The notes: a model not told the origin generated them from the sequence alone. DNA of 37,566 nt from Oscillospiraceae bacterium (GCA_009787995.1 WQSH01000016.1:1-37566); one strand, 5' to 3'; positions 17,859 through 28,663 are shown, counted from the stretch's first letter. A program made the numbers and translations.

Positions 17859-19238
17859 TTATAACCCATACTCTTCCGGGATGAATTTGTCAGCGTCAAC
17901 TTCTTTTAGCATCTCTGCAATAAACTCTTCTTCGTCCTCCGGAATCTCATCAACCTGTTCGCGCAGTATGTCGATATACTTGAGCTCCCTGTCGTCGATT
18001 ACAAGCTCTTTGTTCTTGACGGCGTCACTCAATATGTCAAGTGAAAGCCTTGCCGTATTGACAGTGCGCGAAAAAGCGTCCTGCGTCTTAACAATCTCCT
18101 CTGCAATCCTGAATGCGACATCGGGGCGGAGGATGTAGGCCTGCGGGTCGAGATAGCAGTCCGATTCGGTCAGCAAATCGCGCATAAATACGGCTTGACC
18201 CTTTTCGGCGGCTTTATTCATAAGGCGGCAATCATAGACCAGTTGCTCCATAGAAACCTCGGGAGCGAAGCCGGAAAGCAGCTTAATCTGCTGCACGGAC
18301 TCGTTGCTCCACAAATCGGTGCAAGCTGCTGCGATGTTGCCGATCGGGGAGAAGTGTGCACAGGCGGCGCTCTTGCCCTCCATAGAAATCGGAGTGCCGG
18401 TAATTGCTTTTAGGTAAAGATTTTCATAAGCGCAGTCCTTGCTGGGGCCCACTGCACCATACTCAAGGGCAACAAGAGCCCTTGGTGTCACTGTTGCCCT
18501 GAGCACTGCGGCAAACACTTTGGGGATATACTTTCTCTCAGCGAGAACCATTGCCGTGTTGGCAAACCCGCAAGCCGAGTCTCCGCCGGAAATGACTCCA
18601 TTTGCACGAGCTATATTCGAGATATGCTGCCAGAGAAACGCCATGTCGCGAGCTCCAAGCACGCCGAGCGCAAAAATCGAAGTTTTCAAATCAACATTGA
18701 TAATAGCCTCGTCGTTGATCTCTTTGCCGCCAGTGGACTCAATGGAGAGGATGTCAGCGCCTTCCTTTGCTGTAGTGTCAAAAACATCAAGCATATTATT
18801 GAAATAACGCCCGCTGCGCATAATAGGAGGGCGATTAAATTCACGCACATCATTTGGGGTCATGCGGATAACGCTCTTCAAGCCGTGCTTAACTTCAAAC
18901 TCGCGCATCGTGTCGCGCAAAATCCTATGTACTTGGATGCCCCAAGCGGGATTGTAGGTAAACTCCGGAAGAGTTTCGTATTCGACTACCACGCCGGGGG
19001 CGTGCAGTTCGTGTGCCTTGGTCAGGACTCCGGTAATTATGTCGTGGTAAGTGTCGAGCACTTCCATCAAAGTCTCGTTTGTAACTTGCATGTTTGGAAG
19101 GGTGAAGTTGATTTCCGGATATAAAGTCCCGCCGCCGATGACCATCCCATTCTTACATGTAACAGGATTGGGGGATTTTCCGTAAATAAATTCATCGAGT
19201 GAGTTATATGCGAGGGATGTAAATTGCCTTGGCTTCAT
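17859..19238 (-). CDS. mtaB: Methanol:corrinoid methyltransferase MtaB-like
   Basis: 459 aa; 'SLDEFIYGKSPNPV', 'GGGTLYPEINFTLP', 'NPAWGIQVHRILRDTMREFEVKHGLKSVIRMTPNDVRE' resemble MtaB. Confidence 0.8.
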   Translation of the reverse strand: MKPRQFTSLAYNSLDEFIYGKSPNPVTCKNGMVIGGGTLYPEINFTLPNMQVTNETLMEVLDTYHDIITGVLTKAHELHAPGVVVEYETLPEFTYNPAWGIQVHRILRDTMREFEVKHGLKSVIRMTPNDVREFNRPPIMRSGRYFNNMLDVFDTTAKEGADILSIESTGGKEINDEAIINVDLKTSIFALGVLGARDMAFLWQHISNIARANGVISGGDSACGFANTAMVLAERKYIPKVFAAVLRATVTPRALVALEYGAVGPSKDCAYENLYLKAITGTPISMEGKSAACAHFSPIGNIAAACTDLWSNESVQQIKLLSGFAPEVSMEQLVYDCRLMNKAAEKGQAVFMRDLLTESDCYLDPQAYILRPDVAFRIAEEIVKTQDAFSRTVNTARLSLDILSDAVKNKELVIDDRELKYIDILREQVDEIPEDEEEFIAEMLKEVDADKFIPEEYGL

Positions 19239-19520
19239 AGTGCGAACCTCCTAGCTTCATCATCATATCTTGAGAACAATGAGCAACATTAATTTGTTTT
19301 GACATGTATTTCACCATCATTTAACATATATACTTTTGGGCCTGCCTAGTCAAGAGACAAAACTATGATATTTTGTGAATTTGTAATCATTATGTAAAAT
19401 AGTTAAAATATAAGTAAGTCTGTGAAATTTCAGAAAAACATTAATATTGCCTTGCCAACACTCCTTATTTTGTGTTACCATTTAGCGATTCGGAAAAGTG
19501 ATTGAGGAGGACTGTTTCAA

Positions 19521-22500
19521 ATGCCGCTGAATAAAGATATCAAGAAAATAGTCGTCATAGGCTCCGGCCCGATAGTTATAGGGCAAGCAGCGGAGTTCGA
19601 CTATGCAGGGACGCAAGCTTGCCGAGCGCTGCGCGAGGAGGGCATAGAGATAGTCCTTATAAATTCAAATCCAGCAACGATAATGACCGACAACCAGATG
19701 GCCGATAGAATATACATTGAGCCGTTGACGATACCTGTCCTTGAAAGGATAATAAAGAAGGAAAAGCCGGACAGCCTGCTCTCGACGCTCGGTGGGCAAA
19801 CCGGGCTGACACTTTCGATGCAGCTCGCAAAATCTGGATTTCTGGATAGGAACGGAGTTAAGCTCCTCGGTGCAAATCCGGTGACGATTGACAAAGCGGA
19901 GGATAGGCAGCTCTTTAAAGAAACGATGCTGGAAATCGGGCAGCCCGTAATCCCTTCAAAGGTTGTGATGAACGTCGAAGATGCACACGCATTCGTCGAC
20001 GAAGTGATAGGCTACCCGGCAATAATACGGCCTGCATTCACCCTCGGCGGAACAGGCGGCGGGATTGCGCACAATGCGGACGAGCTCACGGAAATCGCTG
20101 GAAACGGCCTGCGCATGTCTCCGATTGGACAGATTCTAGTGGAGCAGTCTATATCGGGATGGAAAGAAATCGAATTCGAGGTTATGCGCGATGCGCACAA
20201 TAACGCAGTAGCCGTGTGCTCCATGGAAAACATCGACCCCGTCGGAGTCCACACCGGGGACAGCATTGTAGTTGCGCCCGCCGTTACCCTGGCAGACAAG
20301 GAGTATCAGATTCTGCGCAAGGCGAGCCTTGATATAGTGTGCTCGCTCGGAGTCGAAGGCGGCTGCAATGTTCAGCTGGCTCTCCACCCCGACAGCTTTG
20401 AATATGCGGTCATAGAAGTCAACCCAAGGGTGTCGCGCTCATCAGCCCTTGCCTCAAAAGCTACGGGATACCCCATAGCGAGGGTTGCGACAAAGGTTGC
20501 CATAGGCTATACGCTTGACGAAATCAAAAATGCCGTCACAGGCAAGAGGACCAGCGCATGCTTTGAGCCGGCTCTGGACTATGTCGTTGTTAAGTTTCCG
20601 AAATTCCCATTTGACAAATTTGTTTACGCAAAGCGGACCTTGGGCACTCAGATGAAAGCTACCGGCGAGGTTATGGCTATAGGGACGACATTTGAGGAAG
20701 CCATAATGAAAGCAGTCAGGGGCGCAGAATTGGGTAAGGACTGCCTGAGCGACAACTACTTAGAGGGCTTAGATACGGAAACAATAAGAAAGCGCCTGCA
20801 CGAGAGCACGGATGAGCGCATATTCGTCGTCTACGAAGCTCTACGCCGGGGCGTTGGAATAGACGAAATTTATGAAATCAACAAAATCGACGAATGGTTC
20901 CTAAGCAAGCTAAGCAACCTTGCGAAAATGGAAAAGAAGCTGCGAGATTGGAAAGGGTCGGGGGTCGTAAGCCGGGAACATGGGGCGGCTGATGCTGACG
21001 AAGCCACGTATATCGACGCAAAACGCATGGGCTGGCCGGATGCGGTGATTGAGCGCCTGTCGGGCAGGAAAATTAGCAACCCACTTCCCGCTGCGTATAA
21101 AATGGTCGATACCTGCGCTGCGGAATTTCCTGCGGAAACACCATACTTCTATGCGTCCTTCGACCACGAAAACGAGGCGACGGACTTCAAAGCAAAGCAG
21201 CTGGAGGAGCACGGCCAGGAAAAAAAGACGATTATAGTCTTTGGCTCAGGGCCAATCCGCATAGGCCAGGGCATCGAATTTGACTATGCGTCCGTCCACT
21301 GTGTTTGGGCGCTTAAAGCCGCCGGATACGATGTCGTCATAGCAAACAACAATCCGGAAACTGTCTCGACAGACTACGATACTGCGGACAGGCTCTACTT
21401 CGATCCGCTGACGAGCGAGGATGTGCACAACATTATCAGAACTGAAAACCCATATGCCGTCGTTGTCGCTTTCGGCGGGCAAACCGCTATCAAACTCACA
21501 TCGTACCTCAAAAGCATCGGCGTAAAAATTTTGGGAACGCAGCCAGACAGCATTGATGTCGCAGAAGATAGGGAGCGCTTTGATGCGCTGCTTGAAGAAC
21601 TAAACATCCTCAGGCCGGAAGGCGACACGGTAATGACTGAGAAAGAGGCTCTTAAAGCTGCAGAGCGGATTGGTTACCCGGTGCTGATGCGCCCATCGTA
21701 CGTGCTTGGCGGGCAGAATATGATAATCGCATTTTCCGAAGAAGACATCCGTGAATATATGGAAATCATTCTTAGGCAAAATATTCAAAACCCCATACTT
21801 ATAGACAAGTATTTGGTGGGAACAGAGCTGGAGGTCGATGCGATTTGCGATGGAACCGACATTTTAATCCCCGGTATCATGGAGCACATCGAGCGGGCCG
21901 GGGTTCACTCGGGAGACTCGATTGCGGTCTATCCGGCATGGAATGTTGACGACTATCTTTGCGAGAAAATTATCGATCACACAAAGAGGCTTGCAATGGC
22001 CTTGAAGGTAATAGGCATTGTGAATATCCAGTATTTGATCAGCGAAGGCGAGCTGTATGTCATCGAAGTAAACCCCCGCTCGTCGCGCACTGTTCCGTAC
22101 ATCAGCAAAGTGACCGGAGTGCCAATGATTGCACTTGCGTCGCGCTGCATGCTTGGGGAGAGGCTGGTCAGCATGGGTTATGGCACGGGAATTGCAAAGC
22201 AGCCGCCGTATGTTGCTGTCAAGGTTCCCGTGTTTTCATTCGAAAAGCTGGGCGATGTGGACACGCAATTAGGGCCGGAAATGAAGTCGACCGGAGAGGT
22301 GCTGGGCATTGCGTCGACTCGAGAGGAAGCTCTCTACAAGGGGATGCGTGCGGCAGGCTATAATATGAACAAAGAAGGCGGTATTTTCATTTCTGTCAAA
22401 GATCAGGACAAGGCGCAGGTGATTCATGTGGCGCACAAGTTCTCCCAGTTGGGCTTTAGACTTTATGCGACCGGGGGCACAGCAGAGAAGCTCAAAAGGG

Positions 22501-23624
22501 TTGGCTTGGAAATTATATCAGTCGAAAAGATTTATGAGGGCGATAACAATGTCTTGCCGCTAATCGAAAGCGGAAAAATAAGCTATGTAATCTCGACGTC
22601 CACCAAGGGGCGAGACCCCAATAGGGACAGCGTTAAAATACGGCGCAAGGCTGTTGAGCGCGCAGTCCCATGCCTCACCTCGGTAGATACCGCAAATGCC
22701 ATAGCCGATTGCCTGATGAGCAAGTATTGGGATACGACGATTGAGCTCGTTGACGTCAACAATATGCGCTCAGGTTTGAGGAGGCTTCAATTTACGAAGA
22801 TGCAGGCCTGCGGAAATGACTATATTTACTTCAACTGTTTGGACTACAAAAAAATTACCGACCCGGAAAGCCTGAGCATCAAGCTCAGCGACCGCCACCT
22901 CGGCGTTGGAGGGCATGGCGTCGTCTTGATCCGGCCATCGGAAAAAGCCGATGCAAGGATTAGCATCTACAATATGGATGGGACTTTTGGGGGAGTCGGC
23001 GGAAACGCGCTGTGCTGCGTTTGCAAATACCTCTATGACGAAGGGATTGTCCGGAAGCCGGAGGTACTGATAGAGACGGAAGGGCTCTTGCGCCGCATAC
23101 GAGTCGTCACGACCGGAAACATAGTCTCAAAGATGACAGTGGACATGGGGGAAGTTGATTTTAGCCCCGCAAAGATTCCGGCTGCGACACTGGATGATGA
23201 AAAGCTCATTAACAAGCCTGCCTCCATTGGTGGGCAGATGTATGACATCACCTGCCTGAATATCGGCAACTCACATTGCGTCGTGTTTACCGACGATGTG
23301 AATTCGCTCGACCTTCATGATGTAGGCCCTAGGTTTGAAAATGACCCGATGTTCCCCGAGCGGGTGAATGCGGAGTTTGTGCAGGTTCTGGACGAGAATT
23401 TGCTGCTTGTGCGCGTATGGGAATGCGGCAACGGAGAGACGCAGTCCTGCGGGACATGCGCTTGTGCTGCCGCAATCGCAGCAGTAGAAAATGGGCATTG
23501 CAAAAAAGATACAGACATAACAGTAAAGATGCAGGGCGGAGATTTGCTAATACACTATACCGGGGAGCGCGTATTTATGACAGGGGTGGCAACAAAATGC
23601 TTCGATGGTACGATAGAAATATAG
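19521..23624 (+). CDS. carB: Carbamoyl-phosphate synthase large subunit fused to a C-terminal DapF-like domain
   Basis: 1367 aa single ORF. About 1085 aa complete CarB (two ATP-grasp halves plus MGS domain), then 'FTKMQACGNDYIYFN...DRHLGVGGHGVVLI...GNSHCVVF...VRVWECGNGETQSCGTCACAAA' = DapF fold. Confidence 0.93.
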   Translation: MPLNKDIKKIVVIGSGPIVIGQAAEFDYAGTQACRALREEGIEIVLINSNPATIMTDNQMADRIYIEPLTIPVLERIIKKEKPDSLLSTLGGQTGLTLSMQLAKSGFLDRNGVKLLGANPVTIDKAEDRQLFKETMLEIGQPVIPSKVVMNVEDAHAFVDEVIGYPAIIRPAFTLGGTGGGIAHNADELTEIAGNGLRMSPIGQILVEQSISGWKEIEFEVMRDAHNNAVAVCSMENIDPVGVHTGDSIVVAPAVTLADKEYQILRKASLDIVCSLGVEGGCNVQLALHPDSFEYAVIEVNPRVSRSSALASKATGYPIARVATKVAIGYTLDEIKNAVTGKRTSACFEPALDYVVVKFPKFPFDKFVYAKRTLGTQMKATGEVMAIGTTFEEAIMKAVRGAELGKDCLSDNYLEGLDTETIRKRLHESTDERIFVVYEALRRGVGIDEIYEINKIDEWFLSKLSNLAKMEKKLRDWKGSGVVSREHGAADADEATYIDAKRMGWPDAVIERLSGRKISNPLPAAYKMVDTCAAEFPAETPYFYASFDHENEATDFKAKQLEEHGQEKKTIIVFGSGPIRIGQGIEFDYASVHCVWALKAAGYDVVIANNNPETVSTDYDTADRLYFDPLTSEDVHNIIRTENPYAVVVAFGGQTAIKLTSYLKSIGVKILGTQPDSIDVAEDRERFDALLEELNILRPEGDTVMTEKEALKAAERIGYPVLMRPSYVLGGQNMIIAFSEEDIREYMEIILRQNIQNPILIDKYLVGTELEVDAICDGTDILIPGIMEHIERAGVHSGDSIAVYPAWNVDDYLCEKIIDHTKRLAMALKVIGIVNIQYLISEGELYVIEVNPRSSRTVPYISKVTGVPMIALASRCMLGERLVSMGYGTGIAKQPPYVAVKVPVFSFEKLGDVDTQLGPEMKSTGEVLGIASTREEALYKGMRAAGYNMNKEGGIFISVKDQDKAQVIHVAHKFSQLGFRLYATGGTAEKLKRVGLEIISVEKIYEGDNNVLPLIESGKISYVISTSTKGRDPNRDSVKIRRKAVERAVPCLTSVDTANAIADCLMSKYWDTTIELVDVNNMRSGLRRLQFTKMQACGNDYIYFNCLDYKKITDPESLSIKLSDRHLGVGGHGVVLIRPSEKADARISIYNMDGTFGGVGGNALCCVCKYLYDEGIVRKPEVLIETEGLLRRIRVVTTGNIVSKMTVDMGEVDFSPAKIPAATLDDEKLINKPASIGGQMYDITCLNIGNSHCVVFTDDVNSLDLHDVGPRFENDPMFPERVNAEFVQVLDENLLLVRVWECGNGETQSCGTCACAAAIAAVENGHCKKDTDITVKMQGGDLLIHYTGERVFMTGVATKCFDGTIEI

Positions 23625-23640
23625 AGGGTATAGGGATATT

Positions 23641-24219
23641 ATGCTCGACAAGAGTGTTCCATATGTAGGCTTTTTTATGCGAAAGAAAGCCGGGGCGCAG
23701 ATTCCATCTTTCCCATTGCCGGAGGGCTACCGTTTTGCATTTTACCAAGATGGGGACGAGGCACACTGGGCAGCGATTGAGACATCGGTTCTTGAGTTTG
23801 ACAGCGAGTTTGCTGCTTTGATGCATTTTAAAGAGAGCTTTCTTGAAAATCGCAGTGAGCTTCACAGACGGTGTTTGTTCATTGAAGACAGCGAAGGGCA
23901 AAAGGTGGCTACGGGCACGGCGTGGTGGTCGTATGTCGGCTATGAACGCCGCCCGTGGCTGCACTGGATTGGAGTTTTGCCAAGCCATCAAGGCTTGGGG
24001 TTGGGAAAGGCGATAGTGGCGAAAGTGACGGAACTTATGGCGCAGCTGGAAGGAGGCGCCGATATTTTCTTGAAAACGCAAACCTGGAGCTACAAAGCAG
24101 TAGGAATCTACCTAGCCTGCGGATATGAGCCGACTGATGAAAAAATCCTTTATAGGGGCCGCAAGTACAACTACAGAAAAGCAATGAAAATTCTAAATCG
24201 CCTCAGGCGAAAAAGTTGA
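23641..24219 (+). CDS. GNAT-family N-acetyltransferase
   Basis: 'LHWIGVLPSHQGLGLGKAIVAKVTELM...YKAVGIYLACGYEP' GNAT motif A and downstream. Confidence 0.85.
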   Translation: MLDKSVPYVGFFMRKKAGAQIPSFPLPEGYRFAFYQDGDEAHWAAIETSVLEFDSEFAALMHFKESFLENRSELHRRCLFIEDSEGQKVATGTAWWSYVGYERRPWLHWIGVLPSHQGLGLGKAIVAKVTELMAQLEGGADIFLKTQTWSYKAVGIYLACGYEPTDEKILYRGRKYNYRKAMKILNRLRRKS

Positions 24220-24249
24220 CAGGGGGTCGGTTCTCCGGTCAATTTTTTT
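24216..24249 (+). terminator. Rho-independent terminator after GNAT gene
   Basis: TTGAC ... GTCAA stem with further G/C pairs, followed by TTTTTTT. Confidence 0.7.
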
Positions 24250-24345
24250 GCTTTTTCCCAATTTTGATATCAAATCAATTTGAAATAGTGTATACTGATA
24301 CGAAGGGGAGCGTTAGGTGAAATTTACCGTTGAGGGATACGATTT

Positions 24346-26226
24346 ATGATTGAAAACGAAAACGCAAATGATCTGCCCATATATTTATTTCATCAGGGGA
24401 CTAATTACCACTCTTATGAGTTTCTGGGCTGCCACTTCGACTCCAAGGCGGGTACCGCCGTATTTAGGACATGGGCGCCAAGCGCTTCGGCAGTATACCT
24501 AGCCGGCGACTTTAATGATTGGGACGAGCATAGCACTCCTATGGTGCGAATTTCCGATGGGGGAATATGGGAAGCGACGCTTGAAAAAGTAAGTTCGGGA
24601 CAGCGTTACAAGTATGCGATTTGCGGTCGCAACGGCAAGTTGCTTAAAGCCGATCCCTTTGCGTTCTACTCTGAAACAGAGGGGAAGACCGCCTCGATTG
24701 TATTTGACCTCAGCGGGTACGAATGGGGCGACGAGCAGTGGCAAGCAGAGGCCGGTCGCACGCCACCATATGACCGCCCATTGAATATTTATGAGGTTCA
24801 TCTTGGCTCTTGGATGAGAGCTGAAGGTGGAGAGGCTCTCAGCTACACTGAAATTGCTGAGAAACTGATACCTTACGTCAAAGATATGAACTATACCCAC
24901 GTTGAGCTGATGCCTGTGATGGAACACCCGTATGGAGGTTCGTGGGGGTATCAGATTACGGGTTTTTATGCGCCTACTTCGCGTTACGGTTCGCCTCACG
25001 ATTTTATGAAATTCGTTGACCTATGCCATCAGAATAGCATAGGCGTCATACTAGACTGGGTTCCGGCCCATTTCCCTAAGGATCAGCATGGCCTTATAGA
25101 GTATGACGGCGGTTACCTTTATGAATGCCATGGAATGGACAAGATGGAAAACTGGGAATGGGGCACCCGCTGTTTCGATTATGGACGTACGGAGGTTCAG
25201 TCGTTCTTAGTCTCAAATGCGCTGTATTGGCTTGGTAGTTATCATGCGGATGGGCTCAGGGTGGACGCAGTCAGCTCAATGCTTTACCTCGACTATGGCA
25301 GAAGTGCGGGCGAGTGGACCCCTAATACGCAGGGGGGCAACGACAACCCCGATGCCATCGCCTTTATAAAAAAAATGAACAAGGCTGTGTTCAGCGAGTT
25401 TCCAAATGCGATGATGATTGCCGAGGAGTCTACGGCGTGGCCATTGGTGACGATGCCAATACATGAAGGTGGGTTGGGTTTTAACTTCAAGTGGAATATG
25501 GGCTGGATGAACGACATGCTTGAGTATATCGAGATTGACCCTGTGTTCAGAAAAGAAGCGCATAGCAAAATCACGTTTTCGCTCTTTTATGCATTCTCCG
25601 AAAACTACATCCTCCCCCTCTCCCATGACGAGGTCGTTCACGGAAAGAAATCGCTCCTTAACAAAATGCCCGGCGAATATGAAGAGAAGTTTGCGGGCCT
25701 TAGGGTTTTTCTTGGCTACATGATGACGCACCCGGGCAAGAAGCTGACGTTTATGGGGGCTGAGTTTGGGCAGTTTAGGGAATGGGACGCTTATTCCGGG
25801 CTTGATTGGCTTCTCCTTGATTATCCGATGCACGCAAACCTCAAGAAATATACAAAGGCGCTTGGGGCATTTTACCTAGATACGCCCGCTCTATGGGAAG
25901 TGGATTTCTCTTGGGAAGGTTTCAAGTGGATTAGTGACAGCGACAGGAATCAAAATATAATTGCTTTTGCCAGAACGGACAAAAAGGGTGTTGACGTAAT
26001 AGCTTTGCTAAATTTTGCTCCAGTTACGAGAGTTAATTACCGCATAGGTGTTCCTGAAAAAGGGGTTTATGCCGAGATTTTTAACTCTGACTTGCCTGAA
26101 TTTGGGGGCTGGGGGCATAGAAACGCAGATATACACTCTGAGGATATCCCCATGCACGGTTTTCAACAGAGCATCAGCCTCACCGTGCCGCCGCTTGCGC
26201 TTGTGTGCTTTATTAAAACTGATTAG
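24346..26226 (+). CDS. glgB: 1,4-alpha-glucan branching enzyme
   Basis: CBM48-like N-terminus; 'HVELMPVMEHPYGGSWGYQITGFYAPTSRYG', 'DGLRVDAVSSMLYLDY', 'LPLSHDEVVHGKKSLLNKMPG'. Confidence 0.95.
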   Translation: MIENENANDLPIYLFHQGTNYHSYEFLGCHFDSKAGTAVFRTWAPSASAVYLAGDFNDWDEHSTPMVRISDGGIWEATLEKVSSGQRYKYAICGRNGKLLKADPFAFYSETEGKTASIVFDLSGYEWGDEQWQAEAGRTPPYDRPLNIYEVHLGSWMRAEGGEALSYTEIAEKLIPYVKDMNYTHVELMPVMEHPYGGSWGYQITGFYAPTSRYGSPHDFMKFVDLCHQNSIGVILDWVPAHFPKDQHGLIEYDGGYLYECHGMDKMENWEWGTRCFDYGRTEVQSFLVSNALYWLGSYHADGLRVDAVSSMLYLDYGRSAGEWTPNTQGGNDNPDAIAFIKKMNKAVFSEFPNAMMIAEESTAWPLVTMPIHEGGLGFNFKWNMGWMNDMLEYIEIDPVFRKEAHSKITFSLFYAFSENYILPLSHDEVVHGKKSLLNKMPGEYEEKFAGLRVFLGYMMTHPGKKLTFMGAEFGQFREWDAYSGLDWLLLDYPMHANLKKYTKALGAFYLDTPALWEVDFSWEGFKWISDSDRNQNIIAFARTDKKGVDVIALLNFAPVTRVNYRIGVPEKGVYAEIFNSDLPEFGGWGHRNADIHSEDIPMHGFQQSISLTVPPLALVCFIKTD

Positions 26227-26304
26227 AAAGTTGCAAGCGACGCAGGTGCATAACACATACAGGGGTTGTCCCCACAATTCTAAATTCAAGAAAGGACTTA
26301 ATCT

Positions 26305-27474
26305 ATGGTAATTGCCGAACGAAAAGAATGTGTTGCCATGCTGCTTGCGGGCGGCAGGGGTTCAAGGCTTAAATCACTGACTGAGCAGATAGCCAAGCCC
26401 GCCGTTACTTTTGGCGGGAAATACAAAATAATCGACTTTCCATTGACAAACTGTGTCCGGTCTGGCATCGACACAGTTGGGGTCATGACCCAATACCAGC
26501 CGCTACTGCTCCACGATTACATAGGCAAGGGGCAGCATTGGGATCTTGATCTGCTTCACGGCGGGGTCTCGATTTTGCCTCCGCACAGCAAGCCAGGAAG
26601 CACTGCATGGTACAGCGGCACTGCCAATGCCGTCTATCAAAACCAGAATTTTATTGATACATTCGCCCCCGAGTATGTGCTAATTTTAGCTGGCGACCAT
26701 GTTTACAAAATGGATTATGGCATAATGCTTGAGTATCATAAAAGCGTAAATGCAGATTGCACGATTGCCGTAATAGAGGTGCCTATCAAGGATGCACATA
26801 GGTTTGGGATTATGAACACCGACGAGAATGATGTCATTACAAAATTTGAAGAAAAACCGGAAGAACCCAAAAATAACCTTGCATCCATGGGTATCTATAT
26901 TTTTAATTGGCGGGAGCTTAGGGAATATCTCTACGAAGATGAAAAAAATCCGGAATCGACGCACGATTTCGGCAAGGATTTAATTCCCGCTATGCTGAGG
27001 GATGATAAACGCATGTTTGCGTACCGCTTTAATGGCTATTGGAAGGATGTCGGCACGGAGGAAAGCCTTTGGCAGGCAAATATGGACTTGCTCGACGACC
27101 TGCACCTTGGATTTGAGGATTGGCATATCCTTTCCAGGACTGCAGGGCGGCCGCCGCACTATATTGCGCCCACCGGCAGTATAAAGAATACGCTCATCAC
27201 CGAAGGCTGCGAAATTTACGGCAGCGTTGAAAACAGCATTCTGTCGGTTGGCGTGATTGTCGAGGAGGGCGCTATTGTCAGGGACAGCGTAATTATGGAC
27301 AATGTTCGGATTTGCAAAAGCGCCGTAGTAGATTACTCGATACTCGATGAGAATACCGTTGTGGCGGAGGGCGCACAGGCGGGCGAGTCAAGAACAGATG
27401 GTGGAAGTCTAAATGTTTATCCGCGTCATACAATAATCGAAGCTAACAAGTTCATGAGAAGAAAGGATAAATAG
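26305..27474 (+). CDS. glgC: Glucose-1-phosphate adenylyltransferase
   Basis: '[38 protein letters not shown]', '[12 protein letters not shown]', C-terminal left-handed beta-helix repeats. Confidence 0.95.
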   Translation: MVIAERKECVAMLLAGGRGSRLKSLTEQIAKPAVTFGGKYKIIDFPLTNCVRSGIDTVGVMTQYQPLLLHDYIGKGQHWDLDLLHGGVSILPPHSKPGSTAWYSGTANAVYQNQNFIDTFAPEYVLILAGDHVYKMDYGIMLEYHKSVNADCTIAVIEVPIKDAHRFGIMNTDENDVITKFEEKPEEPKNNLASMGIYIFNWRELREYLYEDEKNPESTHDFGKDLIPAMLRDDKRMFAYRFNGYWKDVGTEESLWQANMDLLDDLHLGFEDWHILSRTAGRPPHYIAPTGSIKNTLITEGCEIYGSVENSILSVGVIVEEGAIVRDSVIMDNVRICKSAVVDYSILDENTVVAEGAQAGESRTDGGSLNVYPRHTIIEANKFMRRKDK

Positions 27475-27475
27475 A

Positions 27476-28591
27476 ATGAACGCAGGTTTATGTCTATCTG
27501 ACCCCCATCCCGATCGAGCCGGCGACGGCAGCCCGATAAGGACTCTCTCAGCAGCCCATTATGCAGGCAGATACCGCTTGGTGGACTTTATGCTATCCAA
27601 CATGGTCAACTCTAAGATATTTTCCATCGGCATGATACTCAACAGCCATTACCAGTCGCTTATAGGCCATATTGGCATGGGAAAGGAATGGGGTCTTGCC
27701 AGAAAATCAGGTGGCGTTACTTTTTTTCCGCCTTACCATGCAGACGAGCGAAAAGGTGTGAATAATGAGCTGGACGGCCCGCTCCAAAGGGCTGCGGAGT
27801 TCTTGGCAGAGTCTAATGTCGAATATGTCGTTGTGGCGGACAGCAGCGTAGTTTGCAATATGGATTACCGTCCGGCCATTGATTCCCACAGAAAAAGCGG
27901 AGCGGATGTCACTGCGATATATGCAAAAAAGCACATAATTTCCGGCGAGCGCGAGAGCGCTGTCGTTTTCGATATATCTGAAGGCGGTCGCATCACGGGG
28001 GTAGAGCGGGCGTCAAACTCTTCTGAAACGGTGAACCTATCCTTAGGCTCATACATTATGTCAAAAAAAACTTTTATTACGTTGACTGCCGGTGAGAAAA
28101 TCTGCGGCATGCTGCGGTTCTCAAGGGTGCTTTTGGCTGATGCCCTTGAGCGGCTAACTGTGCTTAGCTACGAGTTTCGGGGATATTCGGCGCATATCAG
28201 CTCGGTTGAAACCTTCTTCCATTATAATATGGAAATGCTCGATATTGAAAAACAGAACACCCTTTTTAACTTTGAAGGCAGAAGGATTTCCACGAACAGA
28301 AGGGATTCCTTGCCTACGAAATATGGCAAGAACGCCCAAATTCAAAATTCGCTCGTTGCAGACGGTTGCCAAATCGAGGGAACCCTCATAAACAGCATCG
28401 TTTGCAGGAATGTCAGGATTGGGGCGGGCGCCGTCGTGAAAAACTGCATTTTGCAAGATAGCACGATTGTTGAAAAAAATGCATCGCTGGATTGCATAAT
28501 CACCGACCGACAGGTGGTTATTTCTGAAAATCGGGGATTGATGGGGTACCGGACTTATCCGGTCTATATAGAGCGGGCGAGGGTAATTTAG
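27476..28591 (+). CDS. glgD: GlgD, glucose-1-phosphate adenylyltransferase regulatory-type subunit
   Basis: GlgC-like 'AGRYRLVDFMLSNMVNSKIF' but without the GGxGxRL nucleotide motif; directly after glgC. Confidence 0.9.
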   Translation: MNAGLCLSDPHPDRAGDGSPIRTLSAAHYAGRYRLVDFMLSNMVNSKIFSIGMILNSHYQSLIGHIGMGKEWGLARKSGGVTFFPPYHADERKGVNNELDGPLQRAAEFLAESNVEYVVVADSSVVCNMDYRPAIDSHRKSGADVTAIYAKKHIISGERESAVVFDISEGGRITGVERASNSSETVNLSLGSYIMSKKTFITLTAGEKICGMLRFSRVLLADALERLTVLSYEFRGYSAHISSVETFFHYNMEMLDIEKQNTLFNFEGRRISTNRRDSLPTKYGKNAQIQNSLVADGCQIEGTLINSIVCRNVRIGAGAVVKNCILQDSTIVEKNASLDCIITDRQVVISENRGLMGYRTYPVYIERARVI

Positions 28592-28606
28592 TTGGCAGGA
28601 CATTGT

Positions 28607-28663
28607 AGGCAACCTCAAAACCCTCCGCCAATCTGTCAGACACTGGGTTTTTGGAGGTCGCCT
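28607..28663 (+). other. Long imperfect hairpin in the glgD-glgA leader
   Basis: AGGCAACCTCAAAACCC (28607-28623) pairs with GGGTTTTTGGAGGTCGCCT (28645-28663). Confidence 0.5.
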
